64,000 nucleotides of DNA from Streptococcus mitis (GCF_002860865.1 NZ_PKIE01000002.1:62001-126000), one strand, 5' to 3'; counted from the stretch's first letter, positions 48,702 to 58,610 are shown. Notes: generated from the letters alone by a model not told the origin. A program made the numbers and translations.

Positions 48702-51700
48702 CTACTCCTCCACTTCAAATTTAGGTAAGCTATTAATTAAGTCAACCGTTTGTACAGATACATTGATAATTCTCAACAGCAAATTGAAGATATACTTTTC
48801 ATCATCACTATAATCATTTGGATCATCTGTAATTCCAGATTTTCTATCAGTTTTAACTTGATACTGATCTATTATCCATTCAATAGCTGATCGTCCATTC
48901 ACAACATACTCATATGCCTTTTCAGGAATATTACTAATGGTGATGTCACTGTTAAATATGATTGCCGATAAATCATTCACCGATTTACCATTTTCATCAC
49001 GTTTCTTATCGAATCTCATCTTGGTTACTTTGTAGCTCGGATTAACAAGAGGTGTTACGTCTACTTCATTATAAACAGGAATCTCTTCATAGTTAAGATG
49101 TAGGTCCATCAAGGCTTTACCAACTTCAACATATCTTTCTTTATTTTTTACAATCGGAATTCTTGCGAGGTCTTTCTTCAAATCGTTAGCATACTTTTCT
49201 TGATATTCTTTAGAGTTAAGCACCCCATAGACATAAGCAAAGGTGTCATCCAAGCTTAATCCCAGCTTATCAGCAAACGCTTGATTCATATTATCATTGT
49301 TACGGAAGAGTAAAGTTTCATCTACTTCATTATCGTATCTCATTAATCCTTTACCATTACCTAGAGTCTGCTTGTCAAGAATTATATTACTCACTAACAC
49401 AGAGAATGGTTTTTGAGTACCTCCTCCTGTAATATAAATAGCTAAATTCGATTCTCCCCATTTTGAATAAAATTTCCCAGGATTTTCAACGATATTTCTA
49501 TCATACATTAACCATTTTTTAGTGAAAGGTCTATACAATTCTTGGGTAATTCTACTTGGATTAAATTCTAGTAACTCTCCATTCGAATATAATCGTAGTA
49601 ATTTTCTTGACCAATTAGTTTCCATAGGGTTAAAATTTGTAGGTTTGTTATTATTTCCCCCATTGATTTTTACTTCCTCGTTATATTTATCAATAAGTTT
49701 TTTTGAATTTTCCAAAATTTTTTCTTTGGAAAAACCAATTACCCAAGTATCTCTATCACTATTTACACCAATTGTACTCAGAATAAATGGAGAATCACTT
49801 TGACCAGATATTGATACGTATTTTAGATAATGAGGATCACGTCTATTTATCCAGTCATTATTCTCATCCGGTATAATTTCTTGCCAATCCAATTGTGAAA
49901 TATCCTCAAAGTCGGTAATAAGAGCTAGTTTCTCTTTTTGAGTCAAATAATCACCAATATCATAATAATGAAGTTCATGGATATCGGAATTATCTTTAAC
50001 AAGTAAGGAAACTGCAACTGTAGTTCTAGTACCACTACCAAAGACATTTCCACCTTCCTTTTTACGAACATCGCCTTGTCCTAGCGCATTTCCTCTCAAA
50101 TTAAAAATGAATAGATGATTAAATTCATTATAGAGACTTGCTCTTAGGCCATCAGCACTTTGAGAGTCTATAAAACTTCCGTTGGTAACAAATGCAACTA
50201 CACCATCTTGTTTTAATCGATTAGTTGCCCATCTTAATGCTTTTACATAGGTGTCATACATACCACCTACCATACTTGCTTTACTTCTTTTTACATAAGA
50301 AGATAGAATTGTCCGTTCCAGTTTGGGATAGTTTATATTTTGATTATCATCATTTCCATCTTTTTGTCCAAATGAATATGGTGGATTACCAATAATAGCT
50401 GTAATTGGTTTTTCTTGTTGACGTTTTAAGCGTTTGTCATTGGTACCAAAGAAGGAATCATCAAGCGTATCTTCTGTTTCTGTTGATTCAAAAGTATCCG
50501 TTAAGACCATCCCTTCAAATGGTGCATATGGTTCATCACCATTAATTTCATCAAATACAGCTTCAATATTAATGGCAGCAATGTAATAGCTTAGAAGAAC
50601 AATTTCATTAGCATGCAGTTCTTTTGTGTATTTTCTCAGAATATCATCAAAGGTAATTTCACCACTATCCATCAATGATTTCAAGTAATGCAATGTTCTA
50701 GTGATAAATGTTCCAGTTCCAGTAAATGGATCCAAAATATGAACATTTTCACTCGCTAAAGTCTTACCAAAGTGCTTTCTCAAGACTACATCAACTGATT
50801 TTATAATAAAATCTACTACTTCTACAGGAGTAAAGACAATACCTAATCTTTCCGTGGTTGATTTGAAACCGGTAGAAAAGAACTTATCGTATAAAGTAAT
50901 AATGATTTTCTGCTTAGCCTGAGCATTGTCAATTCCCTCTGCACGTAGACGAACCGAATCATAAAATGGTTGCAACTCTTTCTGCTCTTTTTCAAAACCA
51001 AATTGTGATAGTTCTTCTACAATTTGTTCCATGGCAGAACTGACTGGATTATTCTTAACAAAACTGTATTCTCCAAAAAGTGCATCAAAAATTGGTAAAG
51101 TAATTAAGTGTTGCGCCAACATCTCAATCGCTTGACTTTGGTCAATCGATTCATTGATATTGTGTTGTAAGCTATGAAGGAATTTATCAAAAGCAGATTT
51201 ACTATCAGGATTTTGTTCTAAGATGAACTCAATTCCTTGAATGTGTCGTCTAGCAATATCAGCTACATCTTTTGACCAGTCTTCTAAGTAACGTCTGTCC
51301 CCCACTTTTTGAACAATCTTACCATAAATTGCACCTTCGACAGCTTCCCATTCAAGTTCAAGTTCTGTTTGATAAGCAACTATTGGCTCTTTCACATAAC
51401 TATCATTGAAATTAGGATCGTCTGGTGCACCACCAACCCCAATAACTTGGATATTTTTGGGTTTTTGTTTGTTTAATTCTAGTTTATTAACTGTAGCTTC
51501 AAAACGTTCATCTACTGAACGCAGTGCGTTTAACACCTGCCAAATAACATCGTATGTTTTATTGTTATCGAGAATTGTTTCTGGTGTCTCACCTGCTGGA
51601 ACTACAATTGGTAGAATAATGTAGCCATATTCTTTTCCTTCAAATTTACGGATGATTCGTCCGACAGCCTGAACAATATCTACCTGTGATTTTCGAGGAG

Positions 51701-53390
51701 ACAGGAAGATAATAGCATCAAGATTAGGAACATCAATTCCTTCTGTTAGGAAGCGAACATTTGATAAAATACGAGCTGAATCTTCAGGAATATCATCACT
51801 AGCTAACCAATCTAATGCTTCATTTTTTTCAAGGGCGTTCATACTGCCATCTACGTGACGAACATTTACGGAGTAGCCTTCATCACTATTAAGGTATTCA
51901 TTAACAACATTTTCAAACTGAGTTGATAGCCTTTTACTATCTTCGATAGTCCGAGAAAAGGCTATAGCTCTTTGCATTGGTTCGCCAGAAACTTTATCTG
52001 CAAAACTTTCTCGTTTAATCATTCCATTCCAAACACCAATGATACGCCCCACATCATCAATATTCAGACCATTCTCTGAATCAGCAAGAGCTTTTTGCAT
52101 ATCTTTCTGAACCACTGTTTCGTCAACAGCCAAAACCATTAATTTATAATCAGTTAGGATATCTTGACTAATAGCATCTCCAAAACCTAAACGATAGAAT
52201 ACACTACCATATAAATTTTCATCATCCATACTAGAAATAACGCTTGAATTTTCTTCTGCTTTTTTCTTAGACTCAATTCCATATAATTTTGGTGTTGCTG
52301 TTTGATAAAGACGTTTTATCCCCTTAACATTTAGATCACTATGTACCTTCGTAAACGATGATGCTTCATCTCCAAAAGCTTTTGCACCAGTGGTACGGTG
52401 TGCCTCATCTGCGATAATTAAATCAAACTCTGGAAAACCCTCTTTTTGTGCTTCACCAAGAACATCTATTGACTGATAAGTTCCAAAAACCACTAACAGT
52501 TCTTTTTTGGGTCTTGTCATTAATTCTAAGTAGTTTTCAACAACTTTTTTTGACGAGGTTGTTGCTGGATAACCAATATCACTAGCTTTAATTGTTAGAT
52601 TGGACTCATCTTGCTTGACACTGCCACGACTAGCATTTCTATCACTAGTAACTGCCATAGAAGACATGGTCATTTCTGTATCATTGTTCCACCCTCTCAA
52701 GGTTTGCGTAAGTAGTTGAATACTAGGTACTAGATAAAGAATAGTGTATTGTTCCTTAGAGGCATCTCTTGCCATTGCTTCAGCAATTTTTAAACTCGTA
52801 AAAGTCTTACCAGTTCCAGGCGCCATTATAAGTTGTCCACGATCATTTTCTGTAAAATGATTCAATGCAGACTGAATTGCACTTTCTTGATAATATCTTA
52901 ACTTCTTTTTAGCTTTTACAGCTACTACTTCTGGTGATTCAAAAGAAAATTTTGACCAATCAATCTGAGAATTTCTTAAATCTGAAAGCCCAATACGAAT
53001 AACATCGCTACGATCTGCTAAAGCTTTTTCAGCATTCTTGCCCCATTTATCGGTTGAAGCAACAATAATACCTGATTCGTAATAATCTTTTCCAAGCTCC
53101 CCTAAAAAAGAATCAATATTAGATTTTTGAATACTATGATTATAGAATTTTGCCTGAATCGCTACTAATTCACCAGTAAATTTTTCAGCAACTAAGTCTA
53201 CTCCAAGATCAACTTTAGGTATTCCAAATTCCTCTGGAACATCTGCTAGCATCCATACATTCTTAAATTCATTCTGGTATGTTGGTTCATTTTGAAAATA
53301 GGCACGAGCCAAATATTCAAAATATGTCCCTCGATCTCTCTGCGTTTCAGCAAGTTCATTAATCTTATGTACTAAATTATCAAAAGTCAT
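48702..53390 (-). CDS. Type ISP single-polypeptide restriction-modification enzyme (LlaGI/LlaBIII-like)
   Basis: 1562 aa, the size of LlaGI. Domains in order: Mrr-like nuclease (Asp65 in [10 protein letters not shown] and QAK at 79-81), SF2 translocase (Walker A APGTGKTF ~190-197, DEAH box [10 protein letters not shown]), coupler, N6-adenine methyltransferase (motif [10 protein letters not shown] ~884, motif IV NPPY ~1001) and a C-terminal target-recognition domain. One chain both methylates its site on one strand and translocates to cut unmodified DNA. It is the first gene of the defence operon. All motifs are intact, so it is probably active. Target site unknown. Confidence 0.93.
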   Translation of the reverse strand: MTFDNLVHKINELAETQRDRGTYFEYLARAYFQNEPTYQNEFKNVWMLADVPEEFGIPKVDLGVDLVAEKFTGELVAIQAKFYNHSIQKSNIDSFLGELGKDYYESGIIVASTDKWGKNAEKALADRSDVIRIGLSDLRNSQIDWSKFSFESPEVVAVKAKKKLRYYQESAIQSALNHFTENDRGQLIMAPGTGKTFTSLKIAEAMARDASKEQYTILYLVPSIQLLTQTLRGWNNDTEMTMSSMAVTSDRNASRGSVKQDESNLTIKASDIGYPATTSSKKVVENYLELMTRPKKELLVVFGTYQSIDVLGEAQKEGFPEFDLIIADEAHRTTGAKAFGDEASSFTKVHSDLNVKGIKRLYQTATPKLYGIESKKKAEENSSVISSMDDENLYGSVFYRLGFGDAISQDILTDYKLMVLAVDETVVQKDMQKALADSENGLNIDDVGRIIGVWNGMIKRESFADKVSGEPMQRAIAFSRTIEDSKRLSTQFENVVNEYLNSDEGYSVNVRHVDGSMNALEKNEALDWLASDDIPEDSARILSNVRFLTEGIDVPNLDAIIFLSPRKSQVDIVQAVGRIIRKFEGKEYGYIILPIVVPAGETPETILDNNKTYDVIWQVLNALRSVDERFEATVNKLELNKQKPKNIQVIGVGGAPDDPNFNDSYVKEPIVAYQTELELEWEAVEGAIYGKIVQKVGDRRYLEDWSKDVADIARRHIQGIEFILEQNPDSKSAFDKFLHSLQHNINESIDQSQAIEMLAQHLITLPIFDALFGEYSFVKNNPVSSAMEQIVEELSQFGFEKEQKELQPFYDSVRLRAEGIDNAQAKQKIIITLYDKFFSTGFKSTTERLGIVFTPVEVVDFIIKSVDVVLRKHFGKTLASENVHILDPFTGTGTFITRTLHYLKSLMDSGEITFDDILRKYTKELHANEIVLLSYYIAAINIEAVFDEINGDEPYAPFEGMVLTDTFESTETEDTLDDSFFGTNDKRLKRQQEKPITAIIGNPPYSFGQKDGNDDNQNINYPKLERTILSSYVKRSKASMVGGMYDTYVKALRWATNRLKQDGVVAFVTNGSFIDSQSADGLRASLYNEFNHLFIFNLRGNALGQGDVRKKEGGNVFGSGTRTTVAVSLLVKDNSDIHELHYYDIGDYLTQKEKLALITDFEDISQLDWQEIIPDENNDWINRRDPHYLKYVSISGQSDSPFILSTIGVNSDRDTWVIGFSKEKILENSKKLIDKYNEEVKINGGNNNKPTNFNPMETNWSRKLLRLYSNGELLEFNPSRITQELYRPFTKKWLMYDRNIVENPGKFYSKWGESNLAIYITGGGTQKPFSVLVSNIILDKQTLGNGKGLMRYDNEVDETLLFRNNDNMNQAFADKLGLSLDDTFAYVYGVLNSKEYQEKYANDLKKDLARIPIVKNKERYVEVGKALMDLHLNYEEIPVYNEVDVTPLVNPSYKVTKMRFDKKRDENGKSVNDLSAIIFNSDITISNIPEKAYEYVVNGRSAIEWIIDQYQVKTDRKSGITDDPNDYSDDEKYIFNLLLRIINVSVQTVDLINSLPKFEVEE

Positions 53391-53752
53391 TTTATTCCCT
53401 TCTTTTCAAAATTAAAATTTAGATATAATTCATTTATTTGAACAGAACATATTACAGTTACTATCGTATGTTTATTATACCACTTTCTTTCCCTATCTCG
53501 TATAATTCCATCAGGGGTTTGGGGATTCCCCAAAATTCAAATCATCCCAAAAAGTACATACACTTTGTGTATACAAATTTTGGGATGATTTTGGGAGTGT
53601 GTGTATACAGACTCTGAGCTCGCAAAGTCATAATATGAGAAATCTCTCCCCTTCGATAAAATGATCAAAAAAATCACTTTAGCTGTACTTTGTGTGTACA
53701 ATTTTTTTAAGAAGATATATAAGAAAACGCTGTTAAATTTAACAGCGCTTTC
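53391..53752. other. Gene-free 362-bp region with nested inverted and direct repeats, candidate oriT
   Basis: Holds GGGGTTTGGGGATTCCCC-like palindromic DNA (from ~53512), then AAATCATCCCAAAA paired with TTTTGGGATGATTT around a loop (53539-53592). Three copies of a TTTGTGTATACAA-type motif follow (near 53564, 53600 and 53688). Inverted repeats beside mobC-like genes are the usual form of a transfer origin; the repeated motif could also be iterons for the replication protein. No relaxase to test this against. Confidence 0.45.
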
Positions 53753-53947
53753 TTATTTTAAAATTCTCATATGGCTTTCTTTTTTATGGTTAGCATCGTA
53801 GTATTCCAGCATCGCATGATACAAACGAGCCTTCGTTTTATCTTGTTGTTTAATCCCATGAAGAAATAATTCTGCTCGCTTTAATTTCAATATGTATTCG
53901 CATATCTGATCAAAATCCTTATCCATATTACTTTTGAAAATAAACAT
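53753..53947 (-). CDS. Small protein of the mobilisable element, unknown
   Basis: 64 aa. Starts with a 20-nt overlap into the MobC-like gene (RBS GAGGAA). Charged and helical, with no TM and no recognised domain. Last gene of the mob/rep operon, followed by the repeat-rich gap. Likely accessory to mobilisation by position only. Confidence 0.55.
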   Translation of the reverse strand: MFIFKSNMDKDFDQICEYILKLKRAELFLHGIKQQDKTKARLYHAMLEYYDANHKKESHMRILK

Positions 53948-54260
53948 CTTTTTCCTCCATCACATCAACTATTTTTTGCATCAAAATAGACATATCCATT
54001 TTGTTTTCATAGCTTATTCTCCCAACTACAGTTGCAAGACGGGCTATAGAATTGATATTCTTTCCGACTTGTTCCAACTCTTCTGTTAAAGGAACTAAAC
54101 CTTCAAAAGAGACTTTTTGGATGTTCAAATCTGTTCGTATTAATTTTTGTCTAGCAAACTCAGAAAAATTACGAATATTTTCCTTCCTCATACAATCATT
54201 TAATTTTTTATTTTCTTCTTCCGTCAAAAACACCTGTTTCAACACAGATTTTATTCTCAT
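53928..54260 (-). CDS. MobC-like relaxosome accessory protein
   Basis: 110 aa. N-terminal ribbon-helix-helix-like region (SVLKQVFLTEEENKKLNDCM, SEFARQKLI) and the MobC signature ELEQVGKNINSIARLA. MobC proteins bind and melt the transfer origin to help a relaxase nick. A sister gene lies immediately upstream. No relaxase gene follows, which is where one would normally be found. Confidence 0.75.
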   Translation of the reverse strand: MRIKSVLKQVFLTEEENKKLNDCMRKENIRNFSEFARQKLIRTDLNIQKVSFEGLVPLTEELEQVGKNINSIARLATVVGRISYENKMDMSILMQKIVDVMEEKDVYFQK

Positions 54261-54267
54261 GGTCCTA

Positions 54268-54627
54268 TCACCTCGTTTTCTTATTTAGTCGTTTTACAAG
54301 TTCTTTCACTTGTTTACTTGTCTTCTTTTCATATTCTATCATCAGCTCAACGCAGTAGTGAAATATCCTTACATTATCCAAATCCTCACTTTGTTCTGCT
54401 ATTCTTTCTAACTGACGTAAGTTATTGATAATTCTTCTAACTTGAAATATAAAGTCATGATAAGATTCAAAATCAAATTGAAGATAAATAGGCGAGCTCT
54501 TAAATAACATTTTTCTGGCATAAGAGGAAAAACTTAGATGATTTGTCATTTCAATCAAGTTATTCACTATTTCATTTTGCTCCTCAGTGATGTAACATTT
54601 CTTTAGAACAGTCCTATATCTACTCAT
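54268..54627 (-). CDS. Second MobC-like / RHH protein
   Basis: 119 aa with the same layout as the downstream gene: TVLKKCYITEEQNEIVNNL at the start, SFSSYARKMLF, then FQVRRIINNLRQLERIAEQ in the position of the MobC NxIAR motif. Probably a diverged paralogue. Its start overlaps the stop of the replication gene by 8 nt. Confidence 0.65.
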   Translation of the reverse strand: MSRYRTVLKKCYITEEQNEIVNNLIEMTNHLSFSSYARKMLFKSSPIYLQFDFESYHDFIFQVRRIINNLRQLERIAEQSEDLDNVRIFHYCVELMIEYEKKTSKQVKELVKRLNKKTR

Positions 54628-55459
54628 TTATCATATACTTCTTTCGGGCATTTTCATGGGCAATAGCTTTGCACTCCAGCATACGTTCCTGCTTTAAATT
54701 CTCCATAGACTTAAATAAATACGCCAAAGGAGACGTCGCATCCTCAGGAATCCGTTCAATCATGCTAATGACTTCATCACTAGTTACATACCCACTAGCC
54801 AAATACTCGCCTATCTTCATCTTCTGAGCATGTGTTAAAGTGTAATTGTTAGGATACAAAAATCTATCATTGTACTTATAAGAAATGGATTCTAACAAAG
54901 AATAATATTTGGGTGGAATATAAGTTTCAGGCTTTCTAGAACTATTATCCAGTATATTCTCAATCTCTTTCTTATTCTTACTCTTGTTCTTAATCTCTTG
55001 CGTTACATTATCATTTTCATCCGTTACTGTAACGTTACAGTCTAAAACGAGTTGTGGCTCGCCTGTAATTAGTGCTTTTTGTTTTTGTCTATGACGAGCA
55101 ACACGTTCCCTAGTTTGTTTCCTAATCTTTTCTAGTCCATCTATATTCTGATGTTTCTCCCATTTTGGAATGGTAATAGCGCCATCTATTATTTCTATCA
55201 TGCCAAATTCTTCAAACATGCTGAGAGCTAATTTTACAGATGTAGCCTTTCGCCTAAACACTGTTGAAAGCATCTCTTCTGTGTAATAAACCTTGTTCCC
55301 TAGACTTAATATGCCACTATTATTTTGCTTTCCTGCAAGCACCAGAATTTTAAACCATATTACAATAAGAGTATCTCCTTCTGGCATTGATTCTATTAGC
55401 TGAATTTTTTCATCATCAAATATATCTGTTGTTATCTTGATCCACTGAACACCATTCAT
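54620..55459 (-). CDS. Replication initiator with phage-replisome-organiser N-terminal domain
   Basis: 279 aa. Residues 1-120 match the phage replisome organiser N-terminal type (WIKITTDIFDDEKIQLIESMP; LSTVFRRKATSVKLALSMFEEFG), a winged-helix DNA-binding domain. A basic linker (RERVARHRQKQKA) and a C-terminal region resembling DnaD-type helicase-loading domains (LTHAQKMKIGEYLASGY) follow. It may let the excised element replicate. Coupled to the MobC-like gene by an 8-nt overlap. Confidence 0.78.
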   Translation of the reverse strand: MNGVQWIKITTDIFDDEKIQLIESMPEGDTLIVIWFKILVLAGKQNNSGILSLGNKVYYTEEMLSTVFRRKATSVKLALSMFEEFGMIEIIDGAITIPKWEKHQNIDGLEKIRKQTRERVARHRQKQKALITGEPQLVLDCNVTVTDENDNVTQEIKNKSKNKKEIENILDNSSRKPETYIPPKYYSLLESISYKYNDRFLYPNNYTLTHAQKMKIGEYLASGYVTSDEVISMIERIPEDATSPLAYLFKSMENLKQERMLECKAIAHENARKKYMINE

Positions 55460-55467
55460 ACGAGTAC

Positions 55468-55749
55468 CTATCTTTCATATTGCTTCAACCATCGTGTTAC
55501 TGCTCTTTTATCGTATAAAGTCACTCCATCAATCACCATGGTTGGCATTCCTTCTTTCGTCCATTTTTGGATTGTTGTCGTAGATACATCTAACCACCTA
55601 GACAAACCTGACATACGAACCATAGGTTTATAAAGTTCTTTATCTTCAAATACTCTTGCTACAGCATTTGAAATCATCTCATCATAGTGAGCACGTAATT
55701 GCTTCTCTAATTCTTTAGGAAGCTGGACAACTAAAGTAGTTTCCGACAT
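55468..55749 (-). CDS. Excisionase-like HTH protein
   Basis: 93 aa from the ATG at 55749; the upstream ATG at 55764 overlaps the SD (GAGGTG) and is not the start. The C-terminus MVRMSGLSRWLDVSTTTIQKWTKEG, then MVIDGVTLYDKRAVTRWLK, is a MerR-like winged helix typical of excisionases and small element regulators. First gene of the minus-strand operon, divergent from the XRE repressor. Confidence 0.75.
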   Translation of the reverse strand: MSETTLVVQLPKELEKQLRAHYDEMISNAVARVFEDKELYKPMVRMSGLSRWLDVSTTTIQKWTKEGMPTMVIDGVTLYDKRAVTRWLKQYER

Positions 55750-55759
55750 AAATTCACAC

Positions 55760-55789
55760 CTCATTTCTAAATTAAATAAGCTCCGAAAC
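55760..55789 (+). repeat. Direct repeat, copy 1 (upstream of the repressor gene)
   Basis: CTCATTTCTAAATTAAATAA followed by GCTCCGAAAC. It shares about 27 of 30 positions with 56419-56448, on the far side of the repressor gene. Confidence 0.75.
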
Positions 55790-55802
55790 CATTTAATTTG
55801 TT

Positions 55803-55878
55803 ATTCATTTTGAATTATATATCCTTTTTGAATTTTTGTCAAGCTTTTTTATTCAAAAAGAATAAAATGTGTTATAAT
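55803..55878 (+). promoter_or_regulatory. Operator/promoter region of the element's XRE repressor
   Basis: Palindrome ATTCA-ttt-TGAAT (55803-55815) and an inverted pair CTTTTTGAAT / ATTCAAAAAG (55824-55833 and 55851-55860), then TATAAT at 55873-55878. Located in the divergent region between excisionase-like and repressor genes, as in phage-type switches. Confidence 0.6.
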
Positions 55879-55896
55879 GATAAAAAGGAGGTTCTT

Positions 55897-56415
55897 ATGA
55901 CGAATCATATTACTAAACTGATAGAAAATAGCGGAAAAAAATTGACAGAAATTAGCGAAGCTACAAATATAGCCTATCCTACACTTTCTGGATACAATCA
56001 AGGAATCCGCAAACCTAAAAAAGATAATGCTGAAAAATTGGCAAAATACTTTAATGTTTCCGTCGCTTACATTATGGGACTTGATAGCAACCCACACGCT
56101 CCATCAAATCTTAAAATTGTTACAGATAGTTTCAAAACATCTAAAATTGGTTCTGTGACACCTTTTAAAAGCGATATGGAGAAGTTAAAGAAGAGCATCG
56201 AATTTGGCGAAAGGGCATTAACACTACCACTTGATGATAGTTTTTCAGATGAATTTCGTCATATATTCTCAGAATATCTAGCTGAGAAAAACAAACGTTT
56301 TATGTCTGAGTTTATAGATTATATGAATCACCAAAATAAAGATTCTAAAGTTTGGCAGAGCTGGATTAAAACAGACGAATACGCTATCCGCCAAGAAGAT
56401 AGAAAAAATAGATAG
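55897..56415 (+). CDS. XRE-family (cI-like) repressor of the integrative element
   Basis: 172 aa from the ATG at 55897 with RBS AAGGAGG; longer frames lack an RBS. HTH at ~10-60 (KKLTEISEATNIAYPTLSGYNQG), then KYFNVSVAYIMGLD, followed by a helical C-terminus with no peptidase motif. Probably controls the divergent xis-rep-mob operon. Because no S24 domain is present, induction must be by another route. Confidence 0.85.
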   Translation: MTNHITKLIENSGKKLTEISEATNIAYPTLSGYNQGIRKPKKDNAEKLAKYFNVSVAYIMGLDSNPHAPSNLKIVTDSFKTSKIGSVTPFKSDMEKLKKSIEFGERALTLPLDDSFSDEFRHIFSEYLAEKNKRFMSEFIDYMNHQNKDSKVWQSWIKTDEYAIRQEDRKNR

Positions 56416-56418
56416 ACA

Positions 56419-56448
56419 CTCATTTCTCAATTACATAAGCTCCGAAAA
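56419..56448 (+). repeat. Direct repeat, copy 2 (between repressor and integrase)
   Basis: CTCATTTCTCAATTACATAA followed by GCTCCGAAAA, nearly identical to 55760-55789. It covers the integrase leader just before its RBS. Confidence 0.75.
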
Positions 56449-56466
56449 CTTAGATACGGAGAAAAA

Positions 56467-57621
56467 ATGTCTATACACAAATACAAAACAAAAAAAGGAA
56501 TCCTATACTATGTCAGCTTTTACATTGGCTTAGATGCTTATGGAAAGAAAAAAAGGCACTTAAAGAGAGGGTTCAAAACCAAAAAAGAGGCAAAATTGTA
56601 CGAAGCTCGTTTAGAAGCTGGTGTCGTTGCCCCCACAGTAAGTACCGACAAACCTAACCCCAAAGTCACTTATAAAGAACTTTATCAAGAATGGTTTAAT
56701 GCCTATGTTGGTACCGTTGAAGAAACAACTTCTTCCCAAACTAAGAATATCTATCGAATACATATTCTACCAATATTTGGCGATAAATTTATTGACCAAA
56801 TCAGTCCTTTAGACTGTCAAAACTTTATTACACAAAAATCTCAGACTTTCAAAAATATCAAACAGATAAAATCCTATACCTCAAAAATTTTTGATTTTGC
56901 AATCAACATGAACTACATTGATCGAAATCCAATGAAGAATGTTATCATGCCTAAAATCAAAAAAACTAGATCAGATAATTTTTGGTCACTGGAGGAATTA
57001 CATCATTTCCTTGATATAGTGAAAGAAACCGAGCCATTTAAACATTTTGCTTTATTTAGACTGCTTGCATTTAGTGGACTACGAAAAGGGGAGTTATACG
57101 CTTTAAAATGGGCTGATATTAACTTTGACAGCAATCTATTGAACATAGATAAAAGTCTAAGAAGAATTGACGGTAAAGCGATTGAAAAGAGCACAAAGAA
57201 TGAATCTTCAGTTCGTACAATCTATCTTGATGATGAGACAATCGATATTATTAAGCAATGGAGAAATTTCTATCTGAAAGAACAATCTCAGCTTCCTCTT
57301 ACAAAGCTGAATATTAGTGATGAATATATGTTCTCTTACATATCAAGTAATGACAAAATTGAACCTTTGCATGCTGATTACATTAATAACGTACTGAATC
57401 GAATTATTAAAAAGCATAAATTAAAACCAATTAGCCCACATGGGTTTAGACATACACATGCAACACTTATGTCTGAAATTGGAATCGATCCTTCTAATAC
57501 ATCAAAACGTCTCGGTCATGCAAGCAGTCAGGTGACATTAGATGTCTATACTCACACCACAAAAACTGGTGAGAAAAACTCTATTGACAAATTTGCAGAC
57601 TATCTCAATAAAGCAAAATAA
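56467..57621 (+). CDS. int: Tyrosine integrase of the rpsI-adjacent element
   Basis: 384 aa. N-terminal arm-binding domain (KTKKGILYYVSFYIGLDA), SAM-like core-binding domain (~65-165) and the catalytic domain with Arg in FSGLRKGELYAL, HGFRHTHATLM (HxxR), LGHASSQVTLDVY (His and nucleophile Tyr). It should recombine the element at the 3' end of rpsI, a known target of streptococcal ICEs and IMEs. It is the gene nearest the target, 131 nt from the rpsI stop. Intact. Confidence 0.93.
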   Translation: MSIHKYKTKKGILYYVSFYIGLDAYGKKKRHLKRGFKTKKEAKLYEARLEAGVVAPTVSTDKPNPKVTYKELYQEWFNAYVGTVEETTSSQTKNIYRIHILPIFGDKFIDQISPLDCQNFITQKSQTFKNIKQIKSYTSKIFDFAINMNYIDRNPMKNVIMPKIKKTRSDNFWSLEELHHFLDIVKETEPFKHFALFRLLAFSGLRKGELYALKWADINFDSNLLNIDKSLRRIDGKAIEKSTKNESSVRTIYLDDETIDIIKQWRNFYLKEQSQLPLTKLNISDEYMFSYISSNDKIEPLHADYINNVLNRIIKKHKLKPISPHGFRHTHATLMSEIGIDPSNTSKRLGHASSQVTLDVYTHTTKTGEKNSIDKFADYLNKAK

Positions 57622-57646
57622 ATCATGATTTTAAAAATTTAGAAGA

Positions 57647-57670
57647 GGTTATCAGAAGGTTATCACAAAG
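57647..57670 (+). promoter_or_regulatory. Short direct repeat near the element end, possible integrase/excisionase arm site
   Basis: GGTTATCA occurs twice in GGTTATCAGAAGGTTATCAC, 25 nt after the integrase stop and before the rpsI end. Position at the element border suggests arm-type binding sites. No supporting second cluster was found. Confidence 0.3.
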
Positions 57671-57695
57671 CTATTTGAGCTCAAAAATCGACAAA

Positions 57696-57728
57696 AAAGC
57701 ACTTTGCAAAATTTTTGCAAAGTGCTTT
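57696..57728. terminator. Bidirectional terminator between int and rpsI
   Basis: Near-perfect 33-nt palindrome AAAGCACTTTGCAAA / TTTGCAAAGTGCTTT. A T-run follows it on the minus strand (TTTTGTCG), serving rpsI. It can also end the integrase transcript. Confidence 0.8.
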
Positions 57729-57752
57729 GAAACGTTGATATAATCGTATTGA

Positions 57753-58145
57753 TTAACGTTTTGAGAATTGTGATGCTTTACGAGCTTTCTTAAGACCTGG
57801 TTTCTTACGTTCAACTTTACGTGAGTCACGTGTAAGAAGTCCTGCGCGTTTCAATGAATCGCGGAAGTCTGGGTCTACTTGAAGAAGGGCACGAGCGATA
57901 CCGTGACGGATAGCTCCTGATTGACCAGCGTATCCACCACCTACAACGTTAACGAAAACGTCGTATGAACCTGTAGTTGAAGTAACTGCGAATGGTTGGT
58001 TGATTACAAGACGAAGGTCAGCGTGTGGGATGTACTCTTCAACATCTTTTTTGTTAACAGTGATTTTACCAGTTCCTGGAACAAGGCGAACGCGTGCAAC
58101 AGCGTTTTTACGACGTCCAGTACCTGCATATTGTGCTTGTGACAT
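57753..58145 (-). CDS. rpsI: 30S ribosomal protein S9
   Basis: 130 aa, complete, with the family end [11 protein letters not shown] and the characteristic [14 protein letters not shown] start. It contacts P-site tRNA via its C-terminal tail. Co-transcribed with rplM 18 nt upstream. Its 3' end is the likely integration site of the neighbouring element, and the coding sequence remains intact as expected for an element that restores the gene end. Confidence 0.98.
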   Translation of the reverse strand: MSQAQYAGTGRRKNAVARVRLVPGTGKITVNKKDVEEYIPHADLRLVINQPFAVTSTTGSYDVFVNVVGGGYAGQSGAIRHGIARALLQVDPDFRDSLKRAGLLTRDSRKVERKKPGLKKARKASQFSKR

Positions 58146-58163
58146 ACTTTATTGTTCCTTTCC

Positions 58164-58610
58164 TTAGATAAGTCCTGAAATGTCAAGAACTTCTGGTTGT
58201 TGTGCAGCGTGAGTGTGCTCAGCTCCAACAAATACTTTCAACTTCATACCTTGAGCGCGTCCAAGAGTATTGTGTGGAAGCATACCTTTAACTGATTTCT
58301 CGATCAAACGTACTGCATTTTTAGAACGAAGTTCACCTGCAGAGATTTGTTTCAATCCACCTGGGTGGTTTGAGTGAGTGTAGTAGATTTTATCAGTTGC
58401 TTTTTTACCAGTTAATTTAACTTTTTCAGCATTGATAACAATCACAAAGTCACCTGTATCAGTGTGTGGTGTAAATGTTGGTTTGTTTTTTCCGCGAAGT
58501 ACGCTAGCAACTACTGCAGAAAGACGTCCAAGTGGTACATCAGTTGCGTCAACTACGTACCATTTACGTTCAACTTGGCCTGGTTTAGCCATAAATGTTG
58601 TTTTGTTCAT
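58164..58610 (-). CDS. rplM: 50S ribosomal protein L13
   Basis: 148 aa, with [35 protein letters not shown] and [11 protein letters not shown]. Full length. First gene of the rplM-rpsI operon, preceded by a structured leader that probably mediates autogenous control. Confidence 0.98.
   Translation of the reverse strand: MNKTTFMAKPGQVERKWYVVDATDVPLGRLSAVVASVLRGKNKPTFTPHTDTGDFVIVINAEKVKLTGKKATDKIYYTHSNHPGGLKQISAGELRSKNAVRLIEKSVKGMLPHNTLGRAQGMKLKVFVGAEHTHAAQQPEVLDISGLI

Noticed and set aside
57753..58145. Possible truncation of rpsI by the neighbouring element
   Set aside because: The protein is full length with the normal [10 protein letters not shown] terminus, so the gene is intact.
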